In this document: piece after piece, positions 45,767 through 55,147 of the stretch
Layout: each line of letters begins with the position of its first letter
How positions within the stretch are numbered: position 1 is the stretch's first letter
Assembly (NCBI RefSeq): GCF_002902965.1
Contig: NZ_CP026109.1
Span: 186,001-250,000 of the forward strand
Source: Paraburkholderia hospita
GTDB lineage: Bacteria; Pseudomonadota; Gammaproteobacteria; Burkholderiales; Burkholderiaceae
Direction: 5' to 3'
Length of the DNA stretch: 64,000 nucleotides
Translations under genes and position numbers: made by a program
The notes under the pieces: generated by a model
Database searches by the model: none
Seen by the model: the letters and a program-made list of their open reading frames with translations, nothing else
Told to the model about the DNA's origin: nothing

Positions 45767-46702
45767 ATGAGTACCGTCAAGATGTATCGATTGTTGCGCG
45801 CGGCTGTCGTGTCGGTTGCGGCGCTCGGCGTGACGCTGGCCGGCTCGCCCGCTTTCGCGGAAGCCGACCATCAGAACGCGGGCAAGAGCGCGCCCGTCGT
45901 GTCCGTCGGGCCGCAGTACGACACGACGCACGTCTATGTGTCGAACCAGGACATCGACGCGTTCGTCGACAGCTTCGTTGCGACGTTCGGCGGCAAGGCT
46001 TCGCCGCGCGCCGTGTTCACGGTCACGCCGACGCCGAGCAAGACGGCCTCGCAATACGTGCAGACGCCTGTCGGCATGTTGTCGGTGTTCGCGTTCCAGA
46101 CGCCGGTTCCGTATCCGTTCGGCCGTGAGCGCACCGGCTATCTCGTCACCGATATCGACAAGGCCGTGCGCGCTGCGCGCGCGGCGGGTGCCGATGTGAT
46201 CGTCGATACGTTCGACGACCCGATTGGCAAGGATGCTGTCATCCAGTGGCCGGGCGGCCTTTACATGCAGCTCTACTGGCACACGAAGGCGCCTTCGTAT
46301 GGTCCGCTCGAAACGGTGCCCGACAACCGCGTCTACGTGTCCGCGCAGGCGGCCGACAACTTCGTCAAGCGTTTCGTGCGCTTCTCGCATGGCAAGGTCG
46401 TCTCCGATAACCGCCGTGCAGATGGCAGCGAAATCGGCCGGCCCGGAGACACGATCCGGCGCGTGCGTATCGCGTCGGGCTTCGGCAACATGCTCGTGTT
46501 CGTGACGGACGGCAAGCTGCCGTATCCGTATGGCCGCGAGACGACGGGCTATCAGGTCGCCGATCTCGACGCGACGCTCACAAAGGCGCAAGGCGTCGGC
46601 GTGAAGGTGCTGTCGCCCGCGAGCAGCACGGTCGAAGGGCGCAGCGCGATGGTCGAATTTCCTGGCGGCTACGTCGCCGAGATTCACGAAGCGAAGAAGT
46701 GA
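45767..46702 (+). CDS. Exported double-VOC-domain protein, module A
   Basis: This 311-aa protein has a Sec signal peptide (LLRAAVVSVAALGVTLAGSP, cut after AFA) and is thus periplasmic. Two glyoxalase/VOC repeats follow: the first around TTHVYVSNQDIDAFVDSFVA to QWPGGLYMQLYWH, the second around NRVYVSAQAADNFVKRF to FPGGYVAEIHEAK. The metal-ligand pattern is partial: His in TTHVYV and Glu in VAEIH are kept in both module copies, while the other typical positions are Gln or Val. It may bind a ligand or metal rather than act as a dioxygenase. It overlaps the next gene by four bases (GTGA). Confidence 0.85.
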   Translation: MSTVKMYRLLRAAVVSVAALGVTLAGSPAFAEADHQNAGKSAPVVSVGPQYDTTHVYVSNQDIDAFVDSFVATFGGKASPRAVFTVTPTPSKTASQYVQTPVGMLSVFAFQTPVPYPFGRERTGYLVTDIDKAVRAARAAGADVIVDTFDDPIGKDAVIQWPGGLYMQLYWHTKAPSYGPLETVPDNRVYVSAQAADNFVKRFVRFSHGKVVSDNRRADGSEIGRPGDTIRRVRIASGFGNMLVFVTDGKLPYPYGRETTGYQVADLDATLTKAQGVGVKVLSPASSTVEGRSAMVEFPGGYVAEIHEAKK

Positions 46703-48171
46703 CGGTGCGTCGTTCAATCAAAAGCGCGAAGAGAGCCGCCGCTTGCGCGGCGCTCGCTGTGTGCAGTCTGGCGGACGGCGCGAACGCGCTCGCCGCCGAC
46801 ACGGCAGAGACAGGCACGGCGGAAGCAAGCGCAGCCGTCGCATCGCAGTGCACCGCGAAGCGGCCGTCGCCGCTGTCGTTCAACCGCTGGCAGGAAGACT
46901 GGTCGGTGCTGGCGTTGCCGTGCGTGCCGCGCAAGCCGTTCGATGCGCTCAAGTACATTCCGCTGGGCGGTGATCCGTCGACGTATCTGTCGCTAGGCGC
47001 GACCCTGCGCGAGCGCTTCGAGTTGAACAACACGCCGCTGTTCGGTCTCGGCAGCGCGCGGCCCGACAGCTACGTGATCCAGCGCGCGCAGGTGCATGCC
47101 GACGCGCACATCGGCGAGCATGTGCAGGCGTTCTTTCAGCTCGAAGACGCACGTCCCTTCGGCAAGGATTCCGTCACACCCGTCGACAAGAATCCGCTCG
47201 ATATCGAGCAGGCGTTCGTCGCGTTCGTCTATGGCGTGGGCGGCGGCACGTTCAAGGCGCGCGTCGGCCGCCAGGAGATGGCGTTCGACTTGCAGCGCTT
47301 CGTGTCGGTGCGCGATGGGCCGAACGTGCGCCAGGCATATGACGCGCTGTGGGCCGACTATGAGATCGACAAATGGCGCTTCATCGGCTACCTGACACAG
47401 CCGGTGCAGTACCGCGATGTCACGGCTTTCGACGACGTGTCGAACCGGCATCTGACGTTCAGCGGCGTGCGCGTCGAGCGCGCAAACACAGGGCCGGGCG
47501 ATCTGTCCGCGTACTGGTCGCGCTACAACCGCGACAACGCGCGCTTTCTCGATGCCACGGGCACCGAACATCGCGATGTGTTCGACGTGCGCTACGCGGG
47601 CAAGGTCGCGCCGTTCGACTGGGACGCTGAAACGATGGTGCAGACGGGCCACGTCGGCAACGATACGATCGGCGCGTGGGCGTTCGGCGTGCTGAGCGGC
47701 TATACGTTCGCAACCGTGGCGGGCTCGCCGCGGCTCGGCTTGCAGGTGGACGGCGCATCGGGCGACCGGCATCCGGGTGACGGACGCGTCGGAACCTTCA
47801 ACCCGCTGTTTCCGAACGGCTACTACTTCACGCTGGCCGGCTACACGGGTTATAGCAACCTGATTCACGTGAAGCCGTCGATCACCTTCAAGGTGACGCC
47901 GAAGGTCACGCTGCTGACGGCGCTAGGATTCCAGTGGCGCGCAACGATAGCCGATGCCATCTACGGCCAGGGTTCGGCCGTGGTGCCGGGCACGGCAGGC
48001 AAGGGCACGCGATGGACGGGCATGTACGCGCAGGTTCGCGCCGACTGGCTCGTCAGTTCGAATGTCGCGCTCGCGCTGGAAGCGGTGCACTTCGAAGTCG
48101 GCGATTCGATACGCGCGTTGGGGGCGCGTAATGCGGACTATGTGGGCGTCGAGGCGAAGTTTGGCTGGTGA
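46699..48171 (+). CDS. Alginate_exp-type outer-membrane channel, module A
   Basis: This 490-aa beta-barrel opens with GTG in a GTGA overlap with the VOC gene. A signal sequence (cut after ANALA) precedes a CTAKRPSPLSFNRWQEDW lead. Conserved barrel segments include RAQVHADAHIGEHVQAFFQL, RVGRQEMAFDLQRFVSVRDG and NRHLTFSGVRVERAN, with a terminal Trp (KFGW). The family includes channels for uptake or export of small organic solutes. A near-identical layout in module B (same CTAKRP and FNRWQEDW start) shows it is a core part of the system. Confidence 0.88.
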   Translation: MTVRRSIKSAKRAAACAALAVCSLADGANALAADTAETGTAEASAAVASQCTAKRPSPLSFNRWQEDWSVLALPCVPRKPFDALKYIPLGGDPSTYLSLGATLRERFELNNTPLFGLGSARPDSYVIQRAQVHADAHIGEHVQAFFQLEDARPFGKDSVTPVDKNPLDIEQAFVAFVYGVGGGTFKARVGRQEMAFDLQRFVSVRDGPNVRQAYDALWADYEIDKWRFIGYLTQPVQYRDVTAFDDVSNRHLTFSGVRVERANTGPGDLSAYWSRYNRDNARFLDATGTEHRDVFDVRYAGKVAPFDWDAETMVQTGHVGNDTIGAWAFGVLSGYTFATVAGSPRLGLQVDGASGDRHPGDGRVGTFNPLFPNGYYFTLAGYTGYSNLIHVKPSITFKVTPKVTLLTALGFQWRATIADAIYGQGSAVVPGTAGKGTRWTGMYAQVRADWLVSSNVALALEAVHFEVGDSIRALGARNADYVGVEAKFGW

Positions 48172-48558
48172 CGGTGCATTCAACGGGCGGATTGGATCCC
48201 ACTTCGCTGGAGTGCCCTTGTCACCAAGGATGGTGATGCGAGGCAAAGATCTGACATTGCAGGCAACTGGCAAACGATGACGATCGCACAACATTGTCGC
48301 CTGATGACATGCCGGTGGCGCTGCGCAACGACAATGGGACGTTCGGCGGGGATATGCGTGCCGCGCGTGAGGCGTGCGATGAACACGACGATGTTGCAAC
48401 GACCAGTGTGCCGGAGAACCGGATCGATGACGCAGAGAGTGAAAGTTGAAAATGAGCTGACTAATGCCAACGGCGACCATGCCTCGCCGCACAAACAATA
48501 TGGCCATCGGCCGCGTTATCCCGCATGCTACAGATCAACTCTGCGCCCGAAGTGAGCC
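48172..48558. other. Intergenic region, nothing recognised
   Basis: These 387 bases lie between module A and the DUF3331 gene. No start signals with family support and no terminator of good quality were seen. Confidence 0.4.
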
Positions 48559-48993
48559 ATGACTTGTCGACTTGAAGATGATATCGTTCGACGCGCACTC
48601 ATCGCGCTCTTGATACCCGAATTGTCCACATCGGAGTTGTCCAAAGCGGAGAGGTACGTCAGAAAGAAGAAAGTCCGGAAAACAAAGCGTCCGCAGGCTG
48701 GTGTTGTTGAGTCGATCGTGCCGGAGCCACCTCCAGCCCGCATTTGGATCGTCGAGCAAAGAACCTCCAACACGCTGAGCGTTTCCTGGAGCGACCCACG
48801 CTCCGGCAATTACGCGGATCAGGTCTGGCGACTAGGACTCGCTCGCACGGCTTCATTTTGCGTTTTGTCCGGTATGCAGATTCGCTGTGGCGATTCCGTG
48901 TTCCGACCGCTTGTGTGCGAAAGACACGTCCCTGTCAATGGAAATCGCATGATTCTGGCGTCAGCGGTGCCGACAATTCCGGACACAATGTGA
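48559..48993 (+). CDS. DUF3331-family protein
   Basis: This 144-aa Burkholderiaceae-specific protein has a basic middle (RKKKVRKTKRPQAG) and a C-terminal DUF3331-like domain (LSVSWSDPRSGNYADQVWRL, then CVLSGMQIRCGDSVFRP). The two-cysteine CxLSGxxIxxGDxVFRP element may bind metal. Function unknown. It lies between the two modules in a region of IS debris. Confidence 0.75.
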   Translation: MTCRLEDDIVRRALIALLIPELSTSELSKAERYVRKKKVRKTKRPQAGVVESIVPEPPPARIWIVEQRTSNTLSVSWSDPRSGNYADQVWRLGLARTASFCVLSGMQIRCGDSVFRPLVCERHVPVNGNRMILASAVPTIPDTM

Positions 48994-49251
48994 CGGTTGG
49001 CTTACACGGGCCGCATGCCCGAGACTCTTCACGAAGAAATCAGAACCAGGCGTGGTTCGCGACCGGCTGGTGTCCGCATCGGATCGGACTATTACGGCTT
49101 GAGTCCGCGTGGCCGATGCGGTTCGCTTTCGTCCTCTCAATGCTGCTGCAGACGGGTGCGACCATTTTCGGCAATCACGAATACCGATCTCTCGGTGTTC
49201 GCCTCGCCGATCCAATCGATCACCCCCGCGAAATCTACAGGGGTGCGGCGA

Positions 49252-49486
49252 TCATGTTCGGGAGCGTTTCAGCGATGTCGGCCTTAACGAGGTCGGGCGC
49301 TGATTCACTTGCGCCTGCAAGTCCGAGATTACCTGGTCCCGCACACGGATCAATTCCTCCAGTTCGTGGATCCTTGCGTCGAGGCGATAGTTGAACCGAG
49401 CCAGAGCGACAACCTCGCCCTGCGCTTTTTCCACCAAGGCTCGATATTCCTTGAGCTTTGCTTCCGCCTCGATGAGCAATGCCGTC
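49252..49486 (-). pseudogene. Coiled-coil fragment abutting IS1182 debris
   Basis: A minus-strand frame gives LIEAEAKLKEYRALVEKAQG and a following heptad-rich helix (ARIHELEELIRVRDQVISDL). It begins where IS1182 sequence starts and has a stop just upstream in the same frame, so it is probably the interior of a disrupted gene. Origin not identified. Confidence 0.35.
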
Positions 49487-50235
49487 GGCTACAGGTCGCC
49501 CATCCTATCGTCCAGGGGTGCTGCTGAAGATCTATATCTACGGCTACCTGAACCGGATTCAATCGAGCCGTCGGATGCCAGCGCAATGTTGAATTGATGT
49601 GGCTCACGGGGCGACTGGCGCCGGAATACAAAACGATTGCAATTCGCAACGTGTGTCGCCGCTTCGTGATGCTGTGCCGTGAGCTGAAGCTGTTCTCACA
49701 AGCACTGGTCGCCATCGACGGCAGCAAATTCAAGGCAGTCAACACTCGCGATCACAACTTCACAGAGGGTAAGGTCGATAAGCGCCACGTTCCATGGCGA
49801 CGAGCGGAAGAGGATCAGGTATGGTGGGCTACAACGTACAGGTAGCAGTTGACGCCAAACACCACCTCATCGTGGCTTACGAGGTCACAAACTCTGGCAG
49901 TGACCGGGCACAGCTCAGTCCTATTGCGAAGGCTGCACGCGATGCGATGGGCAAGACCAGACTGCGCGCAGTCGCCGATCGCGGCTACTTCAGTGGGCCT
50001 CAGATCAAGGAGTGCGCGGATGCGGGGATTGCGGTCATGCTGCCGAAGCCCACGACATCAGGCGCAAAATATCATGGCCGATTCGACAAGGCAGACTTCA
50101 TCAACATTGCGCGGGACGACGAATACCAACGTCCAGCTGGAGAACGGGCAATTTACCGTTACACCAGCGAGGAACACGGATTGCAGCTACGCCGTTACTG
50201 GAGCAGCGCCTGTTCGCAATGCGCGATGAAGCCAA
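49487..50235 (+). pseudogene. IS1182-family transposase remnant
   Basis: Three plus-strand segments in different frames form the middle of an IS1182 transposase: GRPSYRPGVLLKIYIYGYLN at 49490-49590; LMWLTGRLAPEYKTIAIRNV, then LVAIDGSKFKAVNTRDHNFT, at 49594-49770; and MVGYNVQVAVDAKHHLIVAY through RYTSEEHGLQLRRYW at 49820-50220. Frame breaks lie near 49590 and 49790-49815. The 3' end stops abruptly at about 50235, where regulator sequence begins on the other strand. Confidence 0.8.
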
Positions 50236-50770
50236 ACCGTGCGCCCGCTAGTGCAATGAACAGCACCCGGTCGACGCCTTGATGGTGTGCCGCATTGGCG
50301 ACAGCCCCGGCGAGGCTGGACTTGCCGATGCCGCCCGCGCCGACCAGCGTTACGATCCGACAGCGGTCAAGAAGGTCGAAAATCGTGCGCGGTTCTGCAT
50401 CGCGACCAATCAGCTTTATTTGGAAGCAGGGACGTGTAATCGTGGTCGATGCTGGGGGCTGAGTACGATGTCGCTGCGGTCGCCCCGGCAAGAGTACATA
50501 GCCCCCCCGCCTGGGGATAGTTCTGATAGGTTCTCGAAAACGACCAAGGGTTTTGCGCAAGGCCGCTATGTGCACCTGGAGATTGTTCTCTTCAACAATG
50601 ACGTGCGGCCATACTTTTTCAATGATGTTGTGATTCGACACTTCCTTGCCGTCCGCCTCGAATGGGATTTCAAGTATGTCGAGCGCCTTTCCACTGATTT
50701 TTATTGCAGCGCCGTCCTTTTGTACGTGACGCCGCGCAAAGTCAATTTGCAAATCGCCGATCTCGACCAT
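50236..50770 (-). pseudogene. Truncated winged-helix/ATPase regulator
   Basis: From ATG 50770 the frame gives the same architecture as the 977-aa regulator: a winged helix (KVWPHVIVEENNLQVHIAAL and RRGGYVLLPGRP), then the ATPase start with Walker A VGAGGIGKSSL. It ends after LFIALAGARFG, where IS1182 sequence takes over. About 800 residues, including the rest of the ATPase and the sensor repeats, are missing. It once probably controlled module B. Confidence 0.85.
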
Positions 50771-51374
50771 CGTTGGACAACCGTCACTTTCTATAACAGG
50801 TTCAGCGAGGGCTGCAGTCTTTGACGGCAGGGCGGACCCGCCGAGCAACGGTAGCTAACAAACGTGACCATTTGCTCAGGCACCCGTCGGCCGCGTCGCA
50901 CTCGAGGAAAGGCTATCGACGGCAGGCTCGAAGCTCGACGGGATTGTAGGTACGCCTGCGTCGGTGGTCTTGAAGAAAGTCGTCATCTTTGTATGAAATT
51001 ACCTGGTCGCACCGTCGGGTGACGCCGCCAGCCGATGTCGAGGCGCGAGCGGCCCGGACTTACTCCGGTGATTCTGCTGAAAGTCCGCGTGAGGTGGCTC
51101 TGATCGGCAAAGCCGCATAGTTGCGATACGGTGCTAAGCGGAAGCTATTTATCCGCATCCGTTGCGACCGGTTGTCGCATACTGCATGCTTATAAACAAT
51201 TTATAGTTGAGCTGTCTGGGTCGGCCCTTTCCTCGCAGTCCAATCCCGATCGGCAAGCGCGATCTGACGGTCGTATCCGGCTTTGCCGGGTGCGGCCCGA
51301 CGTGCCGCTGAAGGTGATTCGGCGCTCCTATCAGCTTCGTCAGTGCTTGGCTACACCATCAAAAAGAGGTAACT
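50771..51374. other. Upstream debris of module B
   Basis: Apart from the AraC fragment at 51036-51133, no gene is supported. The frame 51131-51580 has poor composition and is displaced by the small exported protein described next. Confidence 0.4.
51036..51133 (-). pseudogene. AraC HTH fragment
   Basis: The minus strand reads TVSQLCGFADQSHLTRTFSR followed by ITGVSPG, the second HTH of an AraC regulator and closely like the genes at 33604 and 34577. No N-terminal part is detectable. Confidence 0.7.
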
Positions 51375-51527
51375 GTGAAATACATCACCCGCATCGCAGC
51401 GTCTGCAACGCTCGTGGTAGTCGCTTTCAGTCTCGCAACGTTCGCCCAGATCAAGTTCTTTCCGAAGACCACCGACGACAACCCGGTCGCGCGTATCGTC
51501 CTCAATATCGAGTCCTGGACCAGCTAG
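51375..51527 (+). CDS. 50-aa exported peptide
   Basis: GTG 51375 lies behind AGAGGT. The first 25 residues form a signal peptide (KYITRIAASATLVVVAFSLA, then TFAQ), followed by a short mature part (KFFPKTTDDNPVARI). Unrecognised; the composition and signal peptide support a real gene. Confidence 0.45.
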   Translation: MKYITRIAASATLVVVAFSLATFAQIKFFPKTTDDNPVARIVLNIESWTS

Positions 51528-52545
51528 TGAAGATGAATCACCTGGAAAAATCAATTGAAGGTCTTGCACTGCGCTCATGAAGCGAATCAGCAGCGGTCGT
51601 TCGAACAAGGACGGACTATACACCGCTCAATGGCATGCCTTAGCGCGCTTTCTATCTTGGACCGCATTGGCAGTCCCAAAGCCGTGTCGGCAAGCCGCAC
51701 GCAAGTGTAGTGGGCAAGACATGACACCGGCAGCGAGTTCGCGTTCGACCGGATTGTAGTGCTGCCCAATCCCTACGTCGCGCACAACCTCGTTGGCTTT
51801 GCAGCCAGTCGCTGCAACGAAGCACATCGCGCGGCGGGCAGACGAACAGAAAGTGCCGAAGCGGGAAAAGAGGATCGCTTTGCGGTCCGCCAGCCACTTT
51901 CAGAAGATTGATGCGACTCACTCGACTCCGTCGAGGTAGTGATCGCTCAGGAATCACACGACCTACGTTCGGAGGCCCGCGGTTTGATTCGGAGCGGCCG
52001 CGGAAATCACCGTGTGATGCCGATGGTGAATGGCTACAGATGGCCGGGAGCACCGGTTCGATGCATGTGCTGTCGTGAGGACTCGATGGCACTTTCCGGC
52101 GGCTTGTGCGAACGCGTACTCCCTGCCACTTTCGGTCATTAGCTTGGTGAAGCGAACAGTCGCTTGAACGGGTCCTTCACATTCGAAACCGGTCAGTCGA
52201 CGCGCCTGACTGACGCCACGATAGGTAGGCAGTAATCGTCACGGGGTAGTCACATCAGGTTTCATTCTGCCATTCCTACATCGACTACTGGAGCGGCTGC
52301 GGTGGGTGTGGCGAATCGCACACACATGAGAATGCGCGAACAATCCACTGCCTTGATCAATCCTCGAATGGCAGAGCATCGTCGCACGCACTTCGCAGCG
52401 TGCAAGTCGCGGCTACTGGCATCGGCGCTGCGGGCGCTGATTGCAGGATCCATTCAATACGGCAGGCATCTGGAAGACTGTCGACATCCACTGTTTCGAG
52501 AATCGGGCCGATAGCCACTGAGTACGCGCGCCTTGGCGTAGCGAG
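51528..52545. other. One kilobase without a supported gene
   Basis: Frames on both strands (for example 51652-52092 minus) have skewed Arg/Cys composition and no RBS. The stretch is flanked by pseudogenes and looks like decayed sequence. Confidence 0.45.
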
Positions 52546-53322
52546 TCAAAGGCTTTGCGAATCTCCCACGCCTCGCGAGAAAGCCGCTAACACGGTATCT
52601 AGATGATGCTTCATGGCCTTACGTGACGCGGTGCTCTTTTGGCGTGCAATCGCGTCAAGTATTCTTTGATGTTCGAGAAGCGTTTCTCCCGGTCGTTCTG
52701 GCCCGGTGAGTAATTCTACGAATTTCTGGAATACCGGTGACGAGATCTTGTCCCATAGAGACGCAACCACAAAGGCATAGGCGGTGTTGCCGCTTGCCCT
52801 CGCGATCTCGACGTGAAAAGCTCGATCGCCATCGCAATAGCGCGGATCGCGCGCGTTCTCAGCACTCGCCTGGAGTGCAATTGCTTGACGCATCCGTTCG
52901 AGATCCGCTTCGGTACGGTTGATCGTAGCCAGCTCGACGGTCTTGAGCTCCACAAGGATACGAGCCTCCAGTAACTGGATCGGACCGATGTCCGAATCGT
53001 CCGCGCTCAAGAGGCCTTCACCCAAGTCCGCTCGCGGTATGGCCTCCAGAACTTTTGCGCCCTGACCGACCAGTATGGCGATCTTCCCGGTAACCTCCAG
53101 GGCGATCAACCCTTCCCGCACTGTCGTTCGACTTACGCCCAGTTGCTCGGCAAGCTCGCGTTCGGATGGAAGCAACGTGCCGATCGGAAATGCGCCTTCG
53201 TCGATCCGCTGAGTGATCAGATCGGCTATCTGGCGGTACAGGCGGACCGGCTCAAGATGCGGCAACCGCACTCTCGATGATTTCTCAGAAGAAGTGCGAC
53301 GTGATGAGGTCGACTTTTTCAT
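52546..53322 (-). CDS. GntR-family regulator (FadR/FCD subgroup)
   Basis: This 258-aa protein has an N-terminal GntR winged helix (LYRQIADLITQRIDEGAFPI, LPSERELAEQLGVSRTTVRE, GLIALEVTGKI). The FCD ligand domain has metal-ligand-type residues in EARILVELKT, DRAFHVEIARASGN and EHQRILDAIARQ. ATG 53322 (MKKSTSSRR) is preferred over the longer frame. It is divergent from module B with 600 bases between, so it is a likely repressor of module B and may have replaced the broken ATPase regulator. Confidence 0.88.
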   Translation of the reverse strand: MKKSTSSRRTSSEKSSRVRLPHLEPVRLYRQIADLITQRIDEGAFPIGTLLPSERELAEQLGVSRTTVREGLIALEVTGKIAILVGQGAKVLEAIPRADLGEGLLSADDSDIGPIQLLEARILVELKTVELATINRTEADLERMRQAIALQASAENARDPRYCDGDRAFHVEIARASGNTAYAFVVASLWDKISSPVFQKFVELLTGPERPGETLLEHQRILDAIARQKSTASRKAMKHHLDTVLAAFSRGVGDSQSL

Positions 53323-53919
53323 GGCGCGTTGGAAGTAGAAGGGGCGGGAAAACGCTCTCACAGCTGACTATACAAAAAGATATCCGCATTGACTGCGGTT
53401 GCAAAGCCGCCTAGCATTCAGACTGCCCAGTGGCTGGGCCAGTCTGGGAACCGTCGAGCACGTTGACGGTAGTTGCTTACTGAATGGCAGGGCAGGCACA
53501 TATGCGTCCATCCTGTCGGCATAGTCAGAAGACCAGCTGAAGGACATTGATCAGATCAGGAGCGATTCGCTGGGTGCATTCGTGCCGGGCATGGCGCTCG
53601 TGACGAAGAGTGCAGACAGCGATAATGAGAATCAGGTTCATTAAAATATATTAGTATTCCGTATTGAATAGATTCTGGTTGAATGTATGAAGAGGGTCGG
53701 GCGATATCTCGATCCCTCAGGATTTCGTCATAGTACGGAAATGATGTCGATGGCATTCGCTCACGCCGAGCACGTCGACACGATTTGAGTGATGCAGCAT
53801 TCATGGATTCTCGCTGATGGAGTCGTTACACGGGGCACTTCTCTAGAGGTGCCGTTCATCACCGGACGTCCGAGTGTTTGAAGACGTCCGGCTTACCGAC
53901 TGACTGGATGGATCAAACC
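53323..53919. other. Divergent intergenic region of module B
   Basis: It carries the Fur-box-like motif at 53621 and a stem (gaggg...ccctc) at about 53693-53719. No gene is supported. Confidence 0.5.
53621..53658 (+). promoter_or_regulatory. Fur-half-box and attagtatt motif shared with 22752-22789
   Basis: The 14-mer gataatgagaatca followed 15 bases later by attagtatt recurs exactly, with the same spacing, at 22752-22789. The second half of the Fur palindrome is degenerate here (ggttca). It lies 300 bases upstream of module B. Confidence 0.4.
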
Positions 53920-54606
53920 ATGAGCAACTCAAAGCTTGAAGTGCTGACACCTGAAAATAGTCAAATGATTTTTATCGATCATCAGCCGCAGATGGCATTC
54001 GGCGTCCAGTCGATCGACCGCCAGACGTTGAAGAACAATGTCGTGGGTTTGGCGAAAGCGGCCAAGGTCTTCAATATCCCCACCATCATTACGACGGTGG
54101 AAACCGAAAGCTTCTCCGGCTTTACCTATCCCGAATTGCTCGACGTGTTCCCGGGGCAGAAACTGCTTGAGCGCACGTCGATGAATTCGTGGGATGACCA
54201 GAAGGTGCGTGACGCGCTGGCAGCGAACGGACGCAAGAAGGTCGTGGTCTCGGGCTTGTGGACCGAGGTCTGCAACAACAGCTTCGCGTTGTGCGCAATG
54301 AACGAAGGCGGCTACGAAATCTACATGGTGGCTGACGCATCCGGCGGCACCTCGAAAGAGGCGCATGACTACGCGATGCTGCGCATGATCCAGGCGGGCG
54401 CCATTCCGGTGACGTGGCAGCAGGTGTTGCTCGAATGGCAACGCGACTGGGCGCGCAGGGACAGCTACGACGCAGTGATGGCGATTGTCAAAGAGCATTC
54501 CGGCGCGTATGGCATGGGCGTCGATTATGCATACACGATGGTTCACAAGGCACCGCAGCGTGCCGAGGGTACGCACGAAGCGGTTGCACCGGTGCCTGCG
54601 AAGTAG
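53920..54606 (+). CDS. YcaC-type cysteine hydrolase, module B
   Basis: This 228-aa protein has Asp in FIDHQPQMAFGV and Cys in GLWTEVCNNSF, with the same RKKVVVSGL lead as module A but different flanks (NNSFALCAMNEGGYEIYMVA). ATG 53920 (MSNSKLEVLTPEN) fits the family; ATG 53908 is an alternative. It starts module B and is separated from the next gene by 247 bases, so it may have its own transcript. It probably has the same chemistry as the module A enzyme on a related substrate. Confidence 0.9.
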   Translation: MSNSKLEVLTPENSQMIFIDHQPQMAFGVQSIDRQTLKNNVVGLAKAAKVFNIPTIITTVETESFSGFTYPELLDVFPGQKLLERTSMNSWDDQKVRDALAANGRKKVVVSGLWTEVCNNSFALCAMNEGGYEIYMVADASGGTSKEAHDYAMLRMIQAGAIPVTWQQVLLEWQRDWARRDSYDAVMAIVKEHSGAYGMGVDYAYTMVHKAPQRAEGTHEAVAPVPAK

Positions 54607-54853
54607 GCTGTCAGGAGCGTGTTTCACCGTTACGTGTCAAGGCGGACTTCCGGCATCACCGGTTCTGCCTTGGCTCAGCGCTGCGTCGAGAGCAATAGGC
54701 GGGCGGAGCTGTTAGACAGCACGTGGTACGCCGCACGGTATTCATGCGGATGAGCGTTCGCCGGTTGTGCCGATCATTCGCCTCGCTATCTTTCAGATCA
54801 CTTCCATATCGATTTCAAGTCTTTCGCGATCGCATCATCAAGGAGGCAAGCCG

Positions 54854-55147
54854 ATGAAACTCTATCTCTTTTCACTGCTTGCGGGCGTGCTGGTCGGCGT
54901 GATCTATAGCCTGATTCATGTGCGCTCGCCGGCGCCGCCGCTTGTTGCGCTGGTCGGCTTGCTTGGCATTCTGGCTGGCGAACAGATCGTCCCCGTCGCG
55001 AAGCAGATGTTCGCTGGATCCGGCTTTCACACGGCGTGGACGGAGTCGAAGTGCAACCAGCATATGTTCGGCTCCTTGCCGGGGCGGGAGACGGCCACGA
55101 AAACGCTTGCGGGCGGTACCGCGAAGTCACCGGAGAAGCACTCATGA
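54854..55147 (+). CDS. XapX-domain membrane protein, module B
   Basis: This 97-aa protein behind AGGAGG has two helices (YLFSLLAGVLVGVIYSLIHV and ALVGLLGILAGEQIV) with the SPAPP turn. The C-terminal tail is longer than in module A and contains one Cys. Its stop overlaps the amidohydrolase start (ATGA), so the two are translationally coupled; in module A the XapX gene is instead coupled to DUF1275. Confidence 0.85.
   Translation: MKLYLFSLLAGVLVGVIYSLIHVRSPAPPLVALVGLLGILAGEQIVPVAKQMFAGSGFHTAWTESKCNQHMFGSLPGRETATKTLAGGTAKSPEKHS

Noticed and set aside
51652..52092. Minus-strand frame of 146 codons
   Set aside because: It has Arg/Cys/Ser-rich composition, no RBS and no recognisable motif, and lies in a region of pseudogenes.
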